A stretch of 35,537 nucleotides of DNA from Lachnospiraceae bacterium UBA3632 (lineage in GTDB: Bacteria; Bacillota; Clostridia; Lachnospirales; Lachnospiraceae). Below, piece after piece: positions 8,839 through 17,327 of this stretch. The first letter of the stretch is position 1. Every line of letters begins with the position of its first letter. The stretch covers positions 37,096 through 72,632 of the forward strand of contig DFKZ01000122.1 of the NCBI GenBank assembly GCA_002373975.1, in the 5' to 3' direction. Both the position numbers and the translations under genes were made by a program. The notes beneath the pieces were generated by a model. It was not told the DNA's origin and ran no database searches. It saw nothing but the letters and a program-made list of their open reading frames with translations.

Positions 8839-9759
8839 TTAATTCCATCTGTCTCTGATTACATACTGAGGCGAATTGTTCATGCAGATATACATTCTTC
8901 CGATGTACTCTCCCAGAAGCCCCAGCATCAGAAGTATCATCCCGCAGAAAAATACAATGGCACTCATAAGCGCGGAAAATCCCACCGCCACATCGGGAAG
9001 TACAAACTTTTTAACTATAGTGTATATTCCGTAAAGGAATCCCCCTGCCGCAGAAACCACGCCTATACAGGTGGCAATGCGAAGGGGCTTTATGGAAAAG
9101 GCGGTAAATCCGTTAAACCACAGCCCAAGGAGCTTACTTAAGGTGTAGCCGGATTTGCCGATCTCCCTCTCCCTGTGATTCACATCCACGTTGGTGATAT
9201 TCTTGGTGGCGCGGAGCACGAGCCCTATCACATAGGGATAAGAATACTCATACCTTATCATGTCCTCCACGATAAATCTTCTTACGGCAAAATAGCTGGA
9301 AACCGCCAGATCCTTGGGCTTTCCCAGCATTACTCTGGTCATCAGGTCGTTGACCTTGCTTCCGAAATTCCTGAAGCCCGAATGCTGCTTATGCTCATAG
9401 CGGGCATAGACTGCGTCAAATCCCTCCTCGATCTTATCAAGAAGCCTGGGTGCCTCCGAAGCGGGAGTCTGCCCGTCATCGTCGAGGCAGATCACGTAAT
9501 CACCGGTAGTGGCGCGAAGGCCTGCCATCAGCGCGGCATGCTGGCCGAAGTTCCTGGAAAATGATATCCCGTGAATGAAAGGCTTTTCTTCGCACATTTG
9601 CTTAATTGCACCTGCTGTTCCGTCAGGCGAGCAGTCATTTACGAGCACTATCTCATATTCGTAGCGCGCAAGGGCGTTCATTGTCTCTTCTATCTCTTTT
9701 ACCACTCCGGGGAGCGTCTGCTCCGAGCGGTAGCAGGGTATTACGTAGCTTACTCTCAT
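8839..9759 (-). CDS. Polyprenyl-phosphate-type glycosyltransferase, family 2 (GtrB/ArnC-like)
   Basis: A 306-residue GT2 enzyme. The N-terminal GT-A domain has VSYVIPCYRSEQTL at the start, NDCSPDGT, FSRNFGQHAALMAG and the nucleotide/metal motif CLDDDGQTP. Two hydrophobic segments near 225-250 and 262-290 form a C-terminal hairpin, as in GtrB and ArnC, and the protein ends in LLGEYIGRMY, typical of that group. Members of the group load a sugar from a nucleotide donor onto undecaprenyl phosphate at the inner face of the membrane. The ATG at 9759 overlaps the stop of the upstream GT2 by 4 bases (ATGA), so translation is coupled. The sugar is unknown. It precedes the SGNH/MBOAT pair by 17 bases. 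Confidence 0.9.
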   Translation of the reverse strand: MRVSYVIPCYRSEQTLPGVVKEIEETMNALARYEYEIVLVNDCSPDGTAGAIKQMCEEKPFIHGISFSRNFGQHAALMAGLRATTGDYVICLDDDGQTPASEAPRLLDKIEEGFDAVYARYEHKQHSGFRNFGSKVNDLMTRVMLGKPKDLAVSSYFAVRRFIVEDMIRYEYSYPYVIGLVLRATKNITNVDVNHREREIGKSGYTLSKLLGLWFNGFTAFSIKPLRIATCIGVVSAAGGFLYGIYTIVKKFVLPDVAVGFSALMSAIVFFCGMILLMLGLLGEYIGRMYICMNNSPQYVIRDRWN

Positions 9760-10712
9760 TTGTTTTCACGATCCCTTCTGATCATTGAATTCTTATGGTC
9801 GTGCACGCGGGTATATCTGTATTCAAAGTCCTTACGGTCCTTGGAATCGATCACGTTCAGCATAAGCCCCGCAAAAAATGACATCACTCCAGCCAAGCCC
9901 GAAAAGCCGCAGGCGATGAGCGTGGGGAACCTGGGAACCAGCCCAGTCTCCACAAACTCTATAACTATAGGCACCATAAAGCCTATAGCCACAAGGAAAA
10001 GTAAAAGAGCAAAGAGCCCAAAGAAGTTAAAGGGCTTATAGTTCTTATAAAGCACCAGCATCTTCCTGATCACCCTCATTCCGTCGGGAAGAGTGTTCAG
10101 CTTGGATACGCTGCCGTCCGGCCTGTCGCGGTATTCAACGATCACGTTCTCCACCTGCATCTTGTAGTTCACGGCGTGGATGGTCATCTCGGTCTCTATC
10201 TCAAAGCCCTGGGAAAACACAGGGAATGTCTTTACAAACTCATAAGAAAAAGCCCTGTAGCCCGTCATGATATCCTTGATATCGGATTTAAAGAGGGAAT
10301 TGATGCTCCAGCGCATCAGACTGTTTCCGAAATTGTGAAAGGGGCGCTTATTTTCGGTAAAATATGTGGAGGAAAGCCTGTCTCCCACCACCATGTCGGC
10401 ATTGTGAGTGAGCACTCTGTCAGCCATCTCACGGGCGCAGTCAAGGGGATAGGTATCGTCTCCGTCGATCATCAGATAGCATTCCGCATCAACCTCGCGG
10501 AACATGCGCCTTATAACATTTCCCTTGCCCTGCTTGTATTCATGCCTTACCACAGCGCCGGCAGCCTCCGATATCTCGGCTGTCCTGTCCTTGGAATTGT
10601 TGTCATATACATAAATAACAGCCTCCGGAAGGGCCGCCTTTGCATCGGCTATAACCTTCCCGATGGTCTGCTCTTCATTGTAGCATGGGATCAGTACCGC
10701 AATCTTGTCCAA
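9756..10712 (-). CDS. Family 2 glycosyltransferase with C-terminal membrane hairpin (DPM1-like)
   Basis: A 318-residue GT2 enzyme. The GT-A domain shows IAVLIPCYNEEQTIGKV, VYDNNSKDRT and the DxD-type MIDGDDTYP. HNFGNSLMRWSINSLF and DIMTGYRAFSYEFVKTFPV are the conserved acceptor-side blocks of DPM1-like dolichol/polyprenol-phosphate sugar transferases. Two membrane helices (about 232-256 and 265-290) follow. The start codon is TTG at 10712: no ATG or GTG fits, and AAGGAG lies 11 bases upstream. It is the first gene of the left minus-strand run and sits across a 246-base intergenic region from the divergent SGNH gene. It probably makes a lipid-linked monosaccharide for a GT-C enzyme, as do its two paralogues in this window. 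Confidence 0.9.
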   Translation of the reverse strand: MDKIAVLIPCYNEEQTIGKVIADAKAALPEAVIYVYDNNSKDRTAEISEAAGAVVRHEYKQGKGNVIRRMFREVDAECYLMIDGDDTYPLDCAREMADRVLTHNADMVVGDRLSSTYFTENKRPFHNFGNSLMRWSINSLFKSDIKDIMTGYRAFSYEFVKTFPVFSQGFEIETEMTIHAVNYKMQVENVIVEYRDRPDGSVSKLNTLPDGMRVIRKMLVLYKNYKPFNFFGLFALLLFLVAIGFMVPIVIEFVETGLVPRFPTLIACGFSGLAGVMSFFAGLMLNVIDSKDRKDFEYRYTRVHDHKNSMIRRDRENK

Positions 10713-10958
10713 ATCCTTTTTCTCTCCTTCTCAAAGCTTGTTGTCCGCCACGGCAAAATCACAATTTTGCCGCATAAATAGCAGACACACATACATAATT
10801 GATTTTACCACAGATGGCTCCAAAATTCATCACTTTATGAACGATTCTTAAGATTCCTCCCAAGAGACTATTCCCGATAACCTGATGCTGATTATCGTCT
10901 GTTGACTAATAAATATTTTCACATTGAGAATCAGAAAAAATAATAGTATTATTTAGAT
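10713..10958. promoter_or_regulatory. Divergent intergenic region with a leader hairpin
   Basis: These 246 bases separate the TTG start of the left GT2 run from the plus-strand SGNH gene and must carry both promoters. A perfect hairpin, CGGCAAAAT at 10751-10759 and its complement at 10764-10772 with a 4-base loop, lies 38 bases upstream of the GT2 start and would sit in its mRNA leader. No U-tract follows it. For the minus strand a TAAAAT-type -10 occurs near 10806-10811 but has no good -35. The plus-strand promoter is given separately. Confidence 0.5.
10924..10952 (+). promoter_or_regulatory. Putative sigma-70-type promoter, possibly giving a leaderless mRNA
   Basis: TTGAGA at 10924-10929 and TATTAT at 10947-10952 are separated by exactly 17 bases, each one mismatch from consensus. 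The expected transcription start is about 7 bases after the -10, at the A of the ATG at 10959. No Shine-Dalgarno precedes that ATG. A second TTGACT at 10902-10907 has no -10 at a usable distance. Confidence 0.5.
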
Positions 10959-13103
10959 ATGCGAAATCTTAGAAAAAACTCAGAAAATAAAATATCAGAA
11001 AACAGTATAACAAGCAGAATAGTTGAAATCCTTACAGCTGCCGCATTTCCCCTTATCGGTGCGGTCATTCCCCTAATCGTTCACATAGTATCATTTAAGC
11101 CTGTGCTAACGGAGGAAATAGCGGGAAAGATACTCTCCCCGGGCTTCCCGCTGAAGCTGTTCCTGAAAGGTGATTACACCCATTGGCAGGGTGCACTTTT
11201 AAAATCCTCGGTCCTGGTGTTGGCAGCATTTGCCATTATCTACATAATCCTGGGCTGCGTGATATGCATCCTGGCAGTTCCAAGGCTTCCCATAAAGAGC
11301 AATCCTGCCATAAAAAAATATGTCATTCCCGTAGGTATTGCCCTTGCCGGCGCCATGATCGGGTACTTCGCCATAGCGGGATACTATGACAGAAATTACT
11401 CAGCTTCAAGCCTCCCACTTATCCCTCAAAAACCCCTCGCTGACCTTGCGCCATCACTTGAGCCCATCTGTGAAGAGGTCGAAAGAAACAGCGAAGAAAG
11501 TGCCGGGAGCGTACTCACCACAGCAGAAATCACAAATGCACTGACCGTGGTATCAAACGGAAAAGTAAAAGGGATCATGATAGAATCCCCCGATGCGGCA
11601 GATATTGACACAAGTGCATTTGACGAAACCGAAACAGTCTATGCCATCTATGATGCAGCCACAATAGAGAGCTTCAAAAACAGTCTCAGACTACGCTTTG
11701 CCGAAAAAGCTGTCGAGAATGCGGACCTTAGCCTCTATTCCTACGAGACCATTTCCTTCCTTACGGATGACGCACTCCTTTCAGACCTGTCTAAACTTGA
11801 AGGTAAAAAGTATACGGCATATCTGGTATCAATGTATGACATCTCGGAGTTCGATCCTGCCATAATCAAACGCTACACCCTCTGGGAGACCTTCCTCTCC
11901 GGCAGATGCATGGATAAAAATGACAGCCTTATCTGCCTTGAAAAATATAACGATATCATCTTCCGCAGCCAAAAAACAGAATACTACTACTTCGGGGCCG
12001 ATCCGGAGCTTATGTGGGAGCTTTGCGGCAAAGATGATTCCGCATTTGAAGATTATATTGACGAAACCATCAATTTCCCCGCTCTTGCAAACCCGGAAGT
12101 AAATTTTGAACTGCTCATTCCCGGATACAGCGTAAGCCGCCCCACCACTGAGGAGGACGCAGGCAGGATACTTGATATATATGAAAAATTCGTGGCAAAC
12201 CTTGAATCTGCCGCAAATCTGCATATAAATTATTACGGTTCGGAGAAGTGGCTCTGCGTAAATCCCTACCTCTTTGCGGAAGGTTCCGATGTGTGCCTGC
12301 GTGACGACATAATGGACGACGTAATAAAAGAACTTCTGCAGGGGCTTTATCAGACTGACAGCAAAGACCTTGTTTCAAAGGTTTCGGATTATCTCAAAGC
12401 GGCCCTAAGCTATACCGAAAACCCTCCTGAGACCTACAACCTTGACGACACCACGGTTGTTATCCTCGGTGACAGCATTTTCGATCACAACAGAGGCTCA
12501 TCAAATGCAGGAACCGCACTTTCAAGCCTGTCAGGTGCGTCGGTAATAAACCTGGCCATCGGCGGAGCATCAGCATCAAAGTGCATTTATGAAGATGAAA
12601 ATCCGGATGAATACTCCGATATCCTTAAGTATCAGCTTTCGGATGCCAATTCACTGGATACGCAGATAAAAGAAGCCGGAAATGATAAGTTAGTATTTAT
12701 AATTGAATTTGGCCTGAATGATTACTTTGGCGCATTTGCTGTGTCAAACCCGGAGGACCCTTTGGACGAATATACCTACTCCGGTGCTATAGGATCCGGA
12801 ATGGACAGGATTAAAAAAGCATATCCCGGCAGCACCATAGTAGTAATGATCCCCGGTATCATATCCTTCGCCGATTTCGGAATAGCTCCCTTCCAGGAAG
12901 GCGGGCAGCCCCTTCAGAGCTACCGCGATGCGATTAAGGATACGGCCGAAAGCTCGGGAGCCTATGTATTTGACATAACAACTGAACTGGGTGAAACCGA
13001 AGAGAATATAAACGAATTCCTGCAGGACGGAGTGCACTTTAACAGGTACGGCAGATTCGTGCTGGGCAGAGAACTGGCAAGATTCCTTGACAGTATTGAA
13101 TAA
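10959..13103 (+). CDS. Membrane-anchored SGNH/GDSL-type hydrolase with large unknown extracytoplasmic domain
   Basis: A 714-residue protein and the only clear plus-strand gene. Three hydrophobic segments (about 25-46, 84-108 and 122-142) anchor it. A region of about 350 residues without a recognised domain follows, then a C-terminal SGNH hydrolase domain (498-714). All four blocks are there: VVILGDSIFD (Ser506), AIGGAS (Gly535), IIEFGLNDYF (Asn587) and DGVHFNRYG (Asp690, His693). Such domains act as esterases or deacetylases on surface glycans, a natural counterpart to the two MBOAT/SGNH acylation pairs nearby; that role is inferred. The ATG at 10959 has no ribosome site, and no other start is close. 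The 3' end meets the convergent minus-strand operon at a 16-bp hairpin. Confidence 0.85.
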   Translation: MRNLRKNSENKISENSITSRIVEILTAAAFPLIGAVIPLIVHIVSFKPVLTEEIAGKILSPGFPLKLFLKGDYTHWQGALLKSSVLVLAAFAIIYIILGCVICILAVPRLPIKSNPAIKKYVIPVGIALAGAMIGYFAIAGYYDRNYSASSLPLIPQKPLADLAPSLEPICEEVERNSEESAGSVLTTAEITNALTVVSNGKVKGIMIESPDAADIDTSAFDETETVYAIYDAATIESFKNSLRLRFAEKAVENADLSLYSYETISFLTDDALLSDLSKLEGKKYTAYLVSMYDISEFDPAIIKRYTLWETFLSGRCMDKNDSLICLEKYNDIIFRSQKTEYYYFGADPELMWELCGKDDSAFEDYIDETINFPALANPEVNFELLIPGYSVSRPTTEEDAGRILDIYEKFVANLESAANLHINYYGSEKWLCVNPYLFAEGSDVCLRDDIMDDVIKELLQGLYQTDSKDLVSKVSDYLKAALSYTENPPETYNLDDTTVVILGDSIFDHNRGSSNAGTALSSLSGASVINLAIGGASASKCIYEDENPDEYSDILKYQLSDANSLDTQIKEAGNDKLVFIIEFGLNDYFGAFAVSNPEDPLDEYTYSGAIGSGMDRIKKAYPGSTIVVMIPGIISFADFGIAPFQEGGQPLQSYRDAIKDTAESSGAYVFDITTELGETEENINEFLQDGVHFNRYGRFVLGRELARFLDSIE

Positions 13104-13107
13104 TAAA

Positions 13108-13147
13108 AATGCCGCCGGCAAACAAATAGGAGTTTGCCGGCGGCATT
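13108..13147 (-). terminator. Strong hairpin terminator between convergent genes
   Basis: A perfect 16-bp inverted repeat: arms 13108-13123 (begins AATGCCGCCGGC) and 13132-13147, loop of 8 bases. On the minus strand the second arm is followed at once by a T-rich run (TTTTATTATT), giving a textbook intrinsic terminator for the central operon. On the plus strand no T-run follows, but the same stem would fold at the end of the SGNH hydrolase mRNA, whose stop codon is only 4 bases away. Confidence 0.9.
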
Positions 13148-13163
13148 CGGTATTATCGAGATC

Positions 13164-14897
13164 TTATTTCTTTTCTAAAAACAATAAAGAGTATAACGGA
13201 ACTATTCCAAACAGGTATATCGCATATCTCACCATCGCAAGAGGCCCCAGCAAATATGTGGCCCACAGCATCAGGATAAAGATAAATACCGAAATAAAAT
13301 CCTTCCTCTTTTTATCGACTGCATAGCCGAACATCACCGCAAAGAGGCAGAAGAAAGTGCCCGGTGCGAAAAGCAACGATGAGATGGGATTCTGCGTAAC
13401 AAAATACGAATCATTAAAAAGCTTATAATACTCAAGAAGTGGTGATAGCTGCGAATTCATCACAGCCGGAGGATAGCACCCAACAACCCAGTAACCGTAC
13501 CTGCCATCATCAAAGATGGTGAGCCTGCAGCCCGGATACCACATACCGCATGAAAGCTCGAGGAATGCTTCAAAAGCAGTCTTCGGGTTTTTCTTTATCA
13601 GGTCAAAATAAAGCTTATTTATCTCGCTCCTGTGGTTCTTATAATACTCCATATCAAGAGCGCCCTTAGTCTTATCGGCAATGCGGGGCTGATACTCATT
13701 AAGTCCCTCGGGAGCAAAAAGCCTCTCAATCTTATTTCTCTGCTCTCCCGTTATTTCCGCATCATTATCCTTGTATATTCTGACTATCTGCTGAGCGGGA
13801 ACGGAATAAAACTCCCTCCCGTCCACCTTTTCATCGATGACAGATGGAACAAGCAAAAGTTTATAAGCTGCGAAAAGAATGACGATACCTGCAGTGATCA
13901 GCAAAGTCTCACTTCGCTTTTCCTTAAAGAATATAAAAAGCGGAATGATCAGGAACGGAACTGCGTAGATGCAGTTATTTCGGAAGATTGCGGCCAGCGT
14001 GCCGGATAGAATGATCAGAGCAAGCCTTACGATCCGCATGATTCTCGCATTTCTCTTACGATTACCTGCACCGGCTTTAATTCCGGTTTCATTTCTTGCT
14101 TCCCCTGAAAACCCGCTCATTGCATTCCCGGTAAACTCCTCCAGGCACAGGGTAACAAGCAAAATGATCGCTATCAGGAAATACGAATCCTTGGTCGACG
14201 ACATCACCTGCAGCACAATTGCAGGAAACATGCCGTAAAAAATGATACCTATCACAAGCAGAAGGATCCGCCTGGTCTTTTTATAGATAAATGTGTTTGC
14301 ATAAGCCATCACAAGCGATGCCAGCAGGTACTGAATGACAGTGTAAGCCACCACGCCCCTGTTGATATGCCAGTCATCGCTCTTAAAATGCTCCACAAAA
14401 AAGCCCAGGATCAAAGTGTGGAGTACGGGCTGATGCTCCGATATCTTGTGATAGCGGTACATCTCAAGCTGCCATGAAGCATCAAAAACAAAAAGCCCCG
14501 GGTACAGAGCCATAAAGCTTATGGAAAAGAGGATGAAGATGCCTGCGAAGCTGATAAGGAAGACCTTCCACGAAACAAGGCTTTTTCTGCTTATAGATGC
14601 TTCCGACATAGTCTTGCTCTCAGCTGAAGCAGTTCCGAAGGCAGCTTTATTGGGGGACATGATCTTTCCGGAAAACCTCCCGTCAAGCAGCGCATAAAAA
14701 AGGCTGATAATGCAGAAATTAGCGCAAAGTATCCCCAGAAAAGCAAGAATAACCAAAGGTGATATCCATATCTCGCGGTAATTCTCGATCTGATATCCCC
14801 ACACAAAGAAAAGTGAGAGAAGCGCGGAAATGATCCCGACGATCACCATCCTTCTCTTTTCAAGATTAAATTTATTTAATACTCCCGATAGTTTCAT
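13164..14897 (-). CDS. Multi-pass membrane protein, DUF6020-like (probable GT-C glycosyltransferase)
   Basis: A 577-residue membrane protein with about eleven to twelve hydrophobic segments. The blocks YPGLFVFDASWQLEMYRY, SEHQPVLHTLILGFF and VMSSTKDSYFLIAIILLVT are what I recall as typical of the DUF6020 family, which is common in polysaccharide loci of Clostridia; this assignment is from memory. The acidic residue in the first long outer loop (FDASWQ) is in the place expected for a GT-C enzyme using a lipid-phosphate sugar donor. A soluble segment at about 370-480 (QQIVRIYKDNDAEITGEQR onward) would be extracytoplasmic. It is the last gene of the central operon and ends 16 bases from the terminator. 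The start at 14897 has only a weak ribosome site; M17 is an alternative. Confidence 0.65.
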   Translation of the reverse strand: MKLSGVLNKFNLEKRRMVIVGIISALLSLFFVWGYQIENYREIWISPLVILAFLGILCANFCIISLFYALLDGRFSGKIMSPNKAAFGTASAESKTMSEASISRKSLVSWKVFLISFAGIFILFSISFMALYPGLFVFDASWQLEMYRYHKISEHQPVLHTLILGFFVEHFKSDDWHINRGVVAYTVIQYLLASLVMAYANTFIYKKTRRILLLVIGIIFYGMFPAIVLQVMSSTKDSYFLIAIILLVTLCLEEFTGNAMSGFSGEARNETGIKAGAGNRKRNARIMRIVRLALIILSGTLAAIFRNNCIYAVPFLIIPLFIFFKEKRSETLLITAGIVILFAAYKLLLVPSVIDEKVDGREFYSVPAQQIVRIYKDNDAEITGEQRNKIERLFAPEGLNEYQPRIADKTKGALDMEYYKNHRSEINKLYFDLIKKNPKTAFEAFLELSCGMWYPGCRLTIFDDGRYGYWVVGCYPPAVMNSQLSPLLEYYKLFNDSYFVTQNPISSLLFAPGTFFCLFAVMFGYAVDKKRKDFISVFIFILMLWATYLLGPLAMVRYAIYLFGIVPLYSLLFLEKK

Positions 14898-14964
14898 ATC
14901 CTACAGCTTTGATCAACCTTTTAATCCTGCCATACAACCGCTCAAATCATTTCCGTCATCCGGC

Positions 14965-16647
14965 TTATCTCAGCTTATACACCGCCAACTCTCCCCTTAC
15001 AGCCAGCGGGGTAAGGCCCTCTTCTTCCAAAGCCTTGGCCACTCTGCCTCTCGTATCCGTGGCGATATATCTGCTTTTAAGCGAATCAATATTTGGAAGA
15101 ACATATTCCGGCATGCAGCAGCTTATGCCCATTCCCGCTGGAACGGCATAAAGGCTGTTATAGTCGGTCACAACCATCTTTCCGGTATCATCATGATCAT
15201 AATACACCCAGATGATGGTGTTGTCATAGCCCTTCTCCCCGGCAGGCATCATACCCTCTTTTTCAAAGGTATCCTTCCAGAAAGCGATCTTTTCTTCGCT
15301 GCCTTCCTGCCTGAAGGGCACATCATAATCCGTGGGATAAAGCCCTCCCCGAACCACAAATGCAAGAAGGAGCACCGCAATCACTGCTTTCGATGCGATT
15401 CCCCTCACATCCCACTCCGATAATGATACCAGAATTATTCCGATCACCGCAAGGAACCACACATGCCTTCCGCCTTCGTTGACCTTTTGAAGAAAGAGGA
15501 TGATCGCAGGGAAAAGCAGAACTGATGTAAGTATATACAGAAAATAAACCGGTCTGAGGGACTTATTCTTTTTATTAAAGATCTGAACAAGCAAGATCAA
15601 AGTGCAGACAATCGTGATCACATAATGAGTTCCTGCTGTGAAACCGAATGAAAATGCATCACCGATATAGTTGCCTATACCGCTCAGCATCCTCTTTGAT
15701 ACGCTCACACTCATCCAGAAGCCTTCCGAGAAATTCCCATGCAGGAACATCTTCAGGATGTCCATGTTGAAAAGAGGCTCGAAATATGCTGCCGTGAAAA
15801 AATGGTTTGTAACAAAATAGGTTATGAGAGACAGACATATCACGGCGCAACATACAGCCAACCACAGGATTGCAGTTTTCTTTTCCATTATCCCGGTTTT
15901 CCGGCTTTGTAATGCCTCAGTCTTTACTTTGAGCGCCTTTCCATTCTTAACCTGTTTAAGTACAAAATACACCGGCAGGATAAATAGAAGGATCATATAC
16001 GGCCTGCACAATGTCAGATAGAAACTACATGCAAGCATACCCACCATATCTACTATAAAAGCGGCTTTATTCTTTCTTGAGATGCTCTTCCCAATTAAAA
16101 TATCCTCTTTTTCGTCATCAAAGGCAGCCACCGGGGTTTTGCCCGACTTGCACTCCCTCACCGCAAACCCCAGATACAGTATCACAAAAGAAGTAACCAC
16201 CGCCTCGGGCAAAGCATTCAATAAATGTATGGGAATGCTGGGAAAAAGAAGAAGCATCACGCCGATCGAAACCAGCTTTTTGACAGAAAGATCGGTCAGA
16301 TAAGTAAATGCCGCAAGCGCAACAGAGAATAAAAGAACATTACAGAAAAAGACGGAAAGATATCCCCATCTGAAAATAAATCCAAATATAACCCACGGCA
16401 TTACAACCGCAGGATTCCATGCGGCAAAACCGCCAATAAGGGCGCTGCTTTCGTTAAAGCCAAAAAAGCCCTTTATTCCCCCATTCACGATACCTTCCAC
16501 CAGCTTGTAGTAGAAAAGGCAATCGTTGTTGTAGGAGTCCGGAAGGTACAAATTAAAACTACCCCTTATCAGCAGGTAGATAAAACATATGATAAGGGGC
16601 ATGAAAAATGCAGCTATACTTTTGAAAATGCGAGGTTTTACCCTCAT
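14965..16647 (-). CDS. Multi-pass membrane protein, probable GT-C-type glycosyltransferase
   Basis: A 560-residue protein I cannot place in a named family. Around ten hydrophobic segments are visible. The first outer loop is polar and acidic (LPDSYNNDCLFYYKLVEG), as in GT-C enzymes where an Asp there is catalytic. A soluble C-terminal tail of about 125 residues (from PTDYDVPFRQEGSEEKI) ends the protein. The ATG at 16647 has a strong GAGGAGG 8 bases upstream. It lies 20 bases after the flavin-reductase/rubredoxin gene and 67 bases before the DUF6020-like gene, with nothing notable in that gap. The likely role is adding a sugar to a lipid-linked or surface glycan outside the membrane, or polymerising repeat units (Wzy-like); the sequence does not decide between them. 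Confidence 0.6.
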   Translation of the reverse strand: MRVKPRIFKSIAAFFMPLIICFIYLLIRGSFNLYLPDSYNNDCLFYYKLVEGIVNGGIKGFFGFNESSALIGGFAAWNPAVVMPWVIFGFIFRWGYLSVFFCNVLLFSVALAAFTYLTDLSVKKLVSIGVMLLLFPSIPIHLLNALPEAVVTSFVILYLGFAVRECKSGKTPVAAFDDEKEDILIGKSISRKNKAAFIVDMVGMLACSFYLTLCRPYMILLFILPVYFVLKQVKNGKALKVKTEALQSRKTGIMEKKTAILWLAVCCAVICLSLITYFVTNHFFTAAYFEPLFNMDILKMFLHGNFSEGFWMSVSVSKRMLSGIGNYIGDAFSFGFTAGTHYVITIVCTLILLVQIFNKKNKSLRPVYFLYILTSVLLFPAIILFLQKVNEGGRHVWFLAVIGIILVSLSEWDVRGIASKAVIAVLLLAFVVRGGLYPTDYDVPFRQEGSEEKIAFWKDTFEKEGMMPAGEKGYDNTIIWVYYDHDDTGKMVVTDYNSLYAVPAGMGISCCMPEYVLPNIDSLKSRYIATDTRGRVAKALEEEGLTPLAVRGELAVYKLR

Positions 16648-16667
16648 GTTAATTCCCTCCTCGGGTA

Positions 16668-17294
16668 CTACTTAACTACCTTTTCAAAGTCACTTGCGGG
16701 ATGTTTGCAAATGGGGCAGATGAAGTCCTCGGGAAGCTCCTCACCCACATATTCATATCCGCATATCCTGCAGCGCCAGATGGTCTCGCCCTTGGGAGTC
16801 TCGCCCACCTTCTCCGGCTTAGGTTTAATGTTCTCAAAATAGTATGCATAAGTGGCTGAAGGCGCGGATGAAAGCACCTCCATATCCGTAATGGTTCCGA
16901 CAAACATGGTGTGTGAGCCAAGGTCCTGAGTCTTTTCAACCTTGACGGATATAAATGCGTTGGTTCCCTCGGTCACGTAATAAATGCCGTTGGCTCCGCG
17001 CTTAACCTTGTTCCCAAAGCCTTCAAACTTGTCCACATCCTTGCCGGACGCAAAGCCGAAGCGCTTGAACAGATCAAACTTGGCCTCCTGGCTGATAACT
17101 GACACGGTAAACTCCTTGCTCTGCATTATCATATCGTGGGTAAGATTGGCCTTATTCACGCAGATGCTGATCTGATTGGGCTCCGATGCAGCCTGGATAG
17201 CCGTGTTGATAATGCAGCCGTTATCCTTGTTATAAAACTTTGTAGTCAGAACGAATAATCCATATGACAGTTTAAACATCGCTTTGGGATCCAT
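16668..17294 (-). CDS. hrb: Flavin reductase-like domain fused to rubredoxin (high-molecular-weight rubredoxin type)
   Basis: A 208-residue two-domain redox protein. Residues 1-155 match the FMN-binding flavin reductase (split-barrel) family: ALFKLSYGLFVLTT-type start, CIINTAIQAASEPNQISICVNK, TVSVISQ, FVGTITDMEVL. Residues 170-208 are a rubredoxin with C175-x2-C178 and C193-x2-C196 (CRICGYEY and CPICKHP). This is the layout of the Hrb protein of acetogens, which passes electrons from NAD(P)H to flavodiiron proteins. The ATG at 17294 has GGAGGA 8 bases before it. Its setting is odd: it is 33 bases downstream of RfbG in a dideoxysugar operon. No flavodiiron gene is present. Since RfbH needs an electron donor and none is in the window, a role as that donor is possible (inference). 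Confidence 0.88.
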   Translation of the reverse strand: MDPKAMFKLSYGLFVLTTKFYNKDNGCIINTAIQAASEPNQISICVNKANLTHDMIMQSKEFTVSVISQEAKFDLFKRFGFASGKDVDKFEGFGNKVKRGANGIYYVTEGTNAFISVKVEKTQDLGSHTMFVGTITDMEVLSSAPSATYAYYFENIKPKPEKVGETPKGETIWRCRICGYEYVGEELPEDFICPICKHPASDFEKVVK

Positions 17295-17327
17295 AATAGT
17301 GTCCTCCTTATTCTGATTTCAGTGTAA

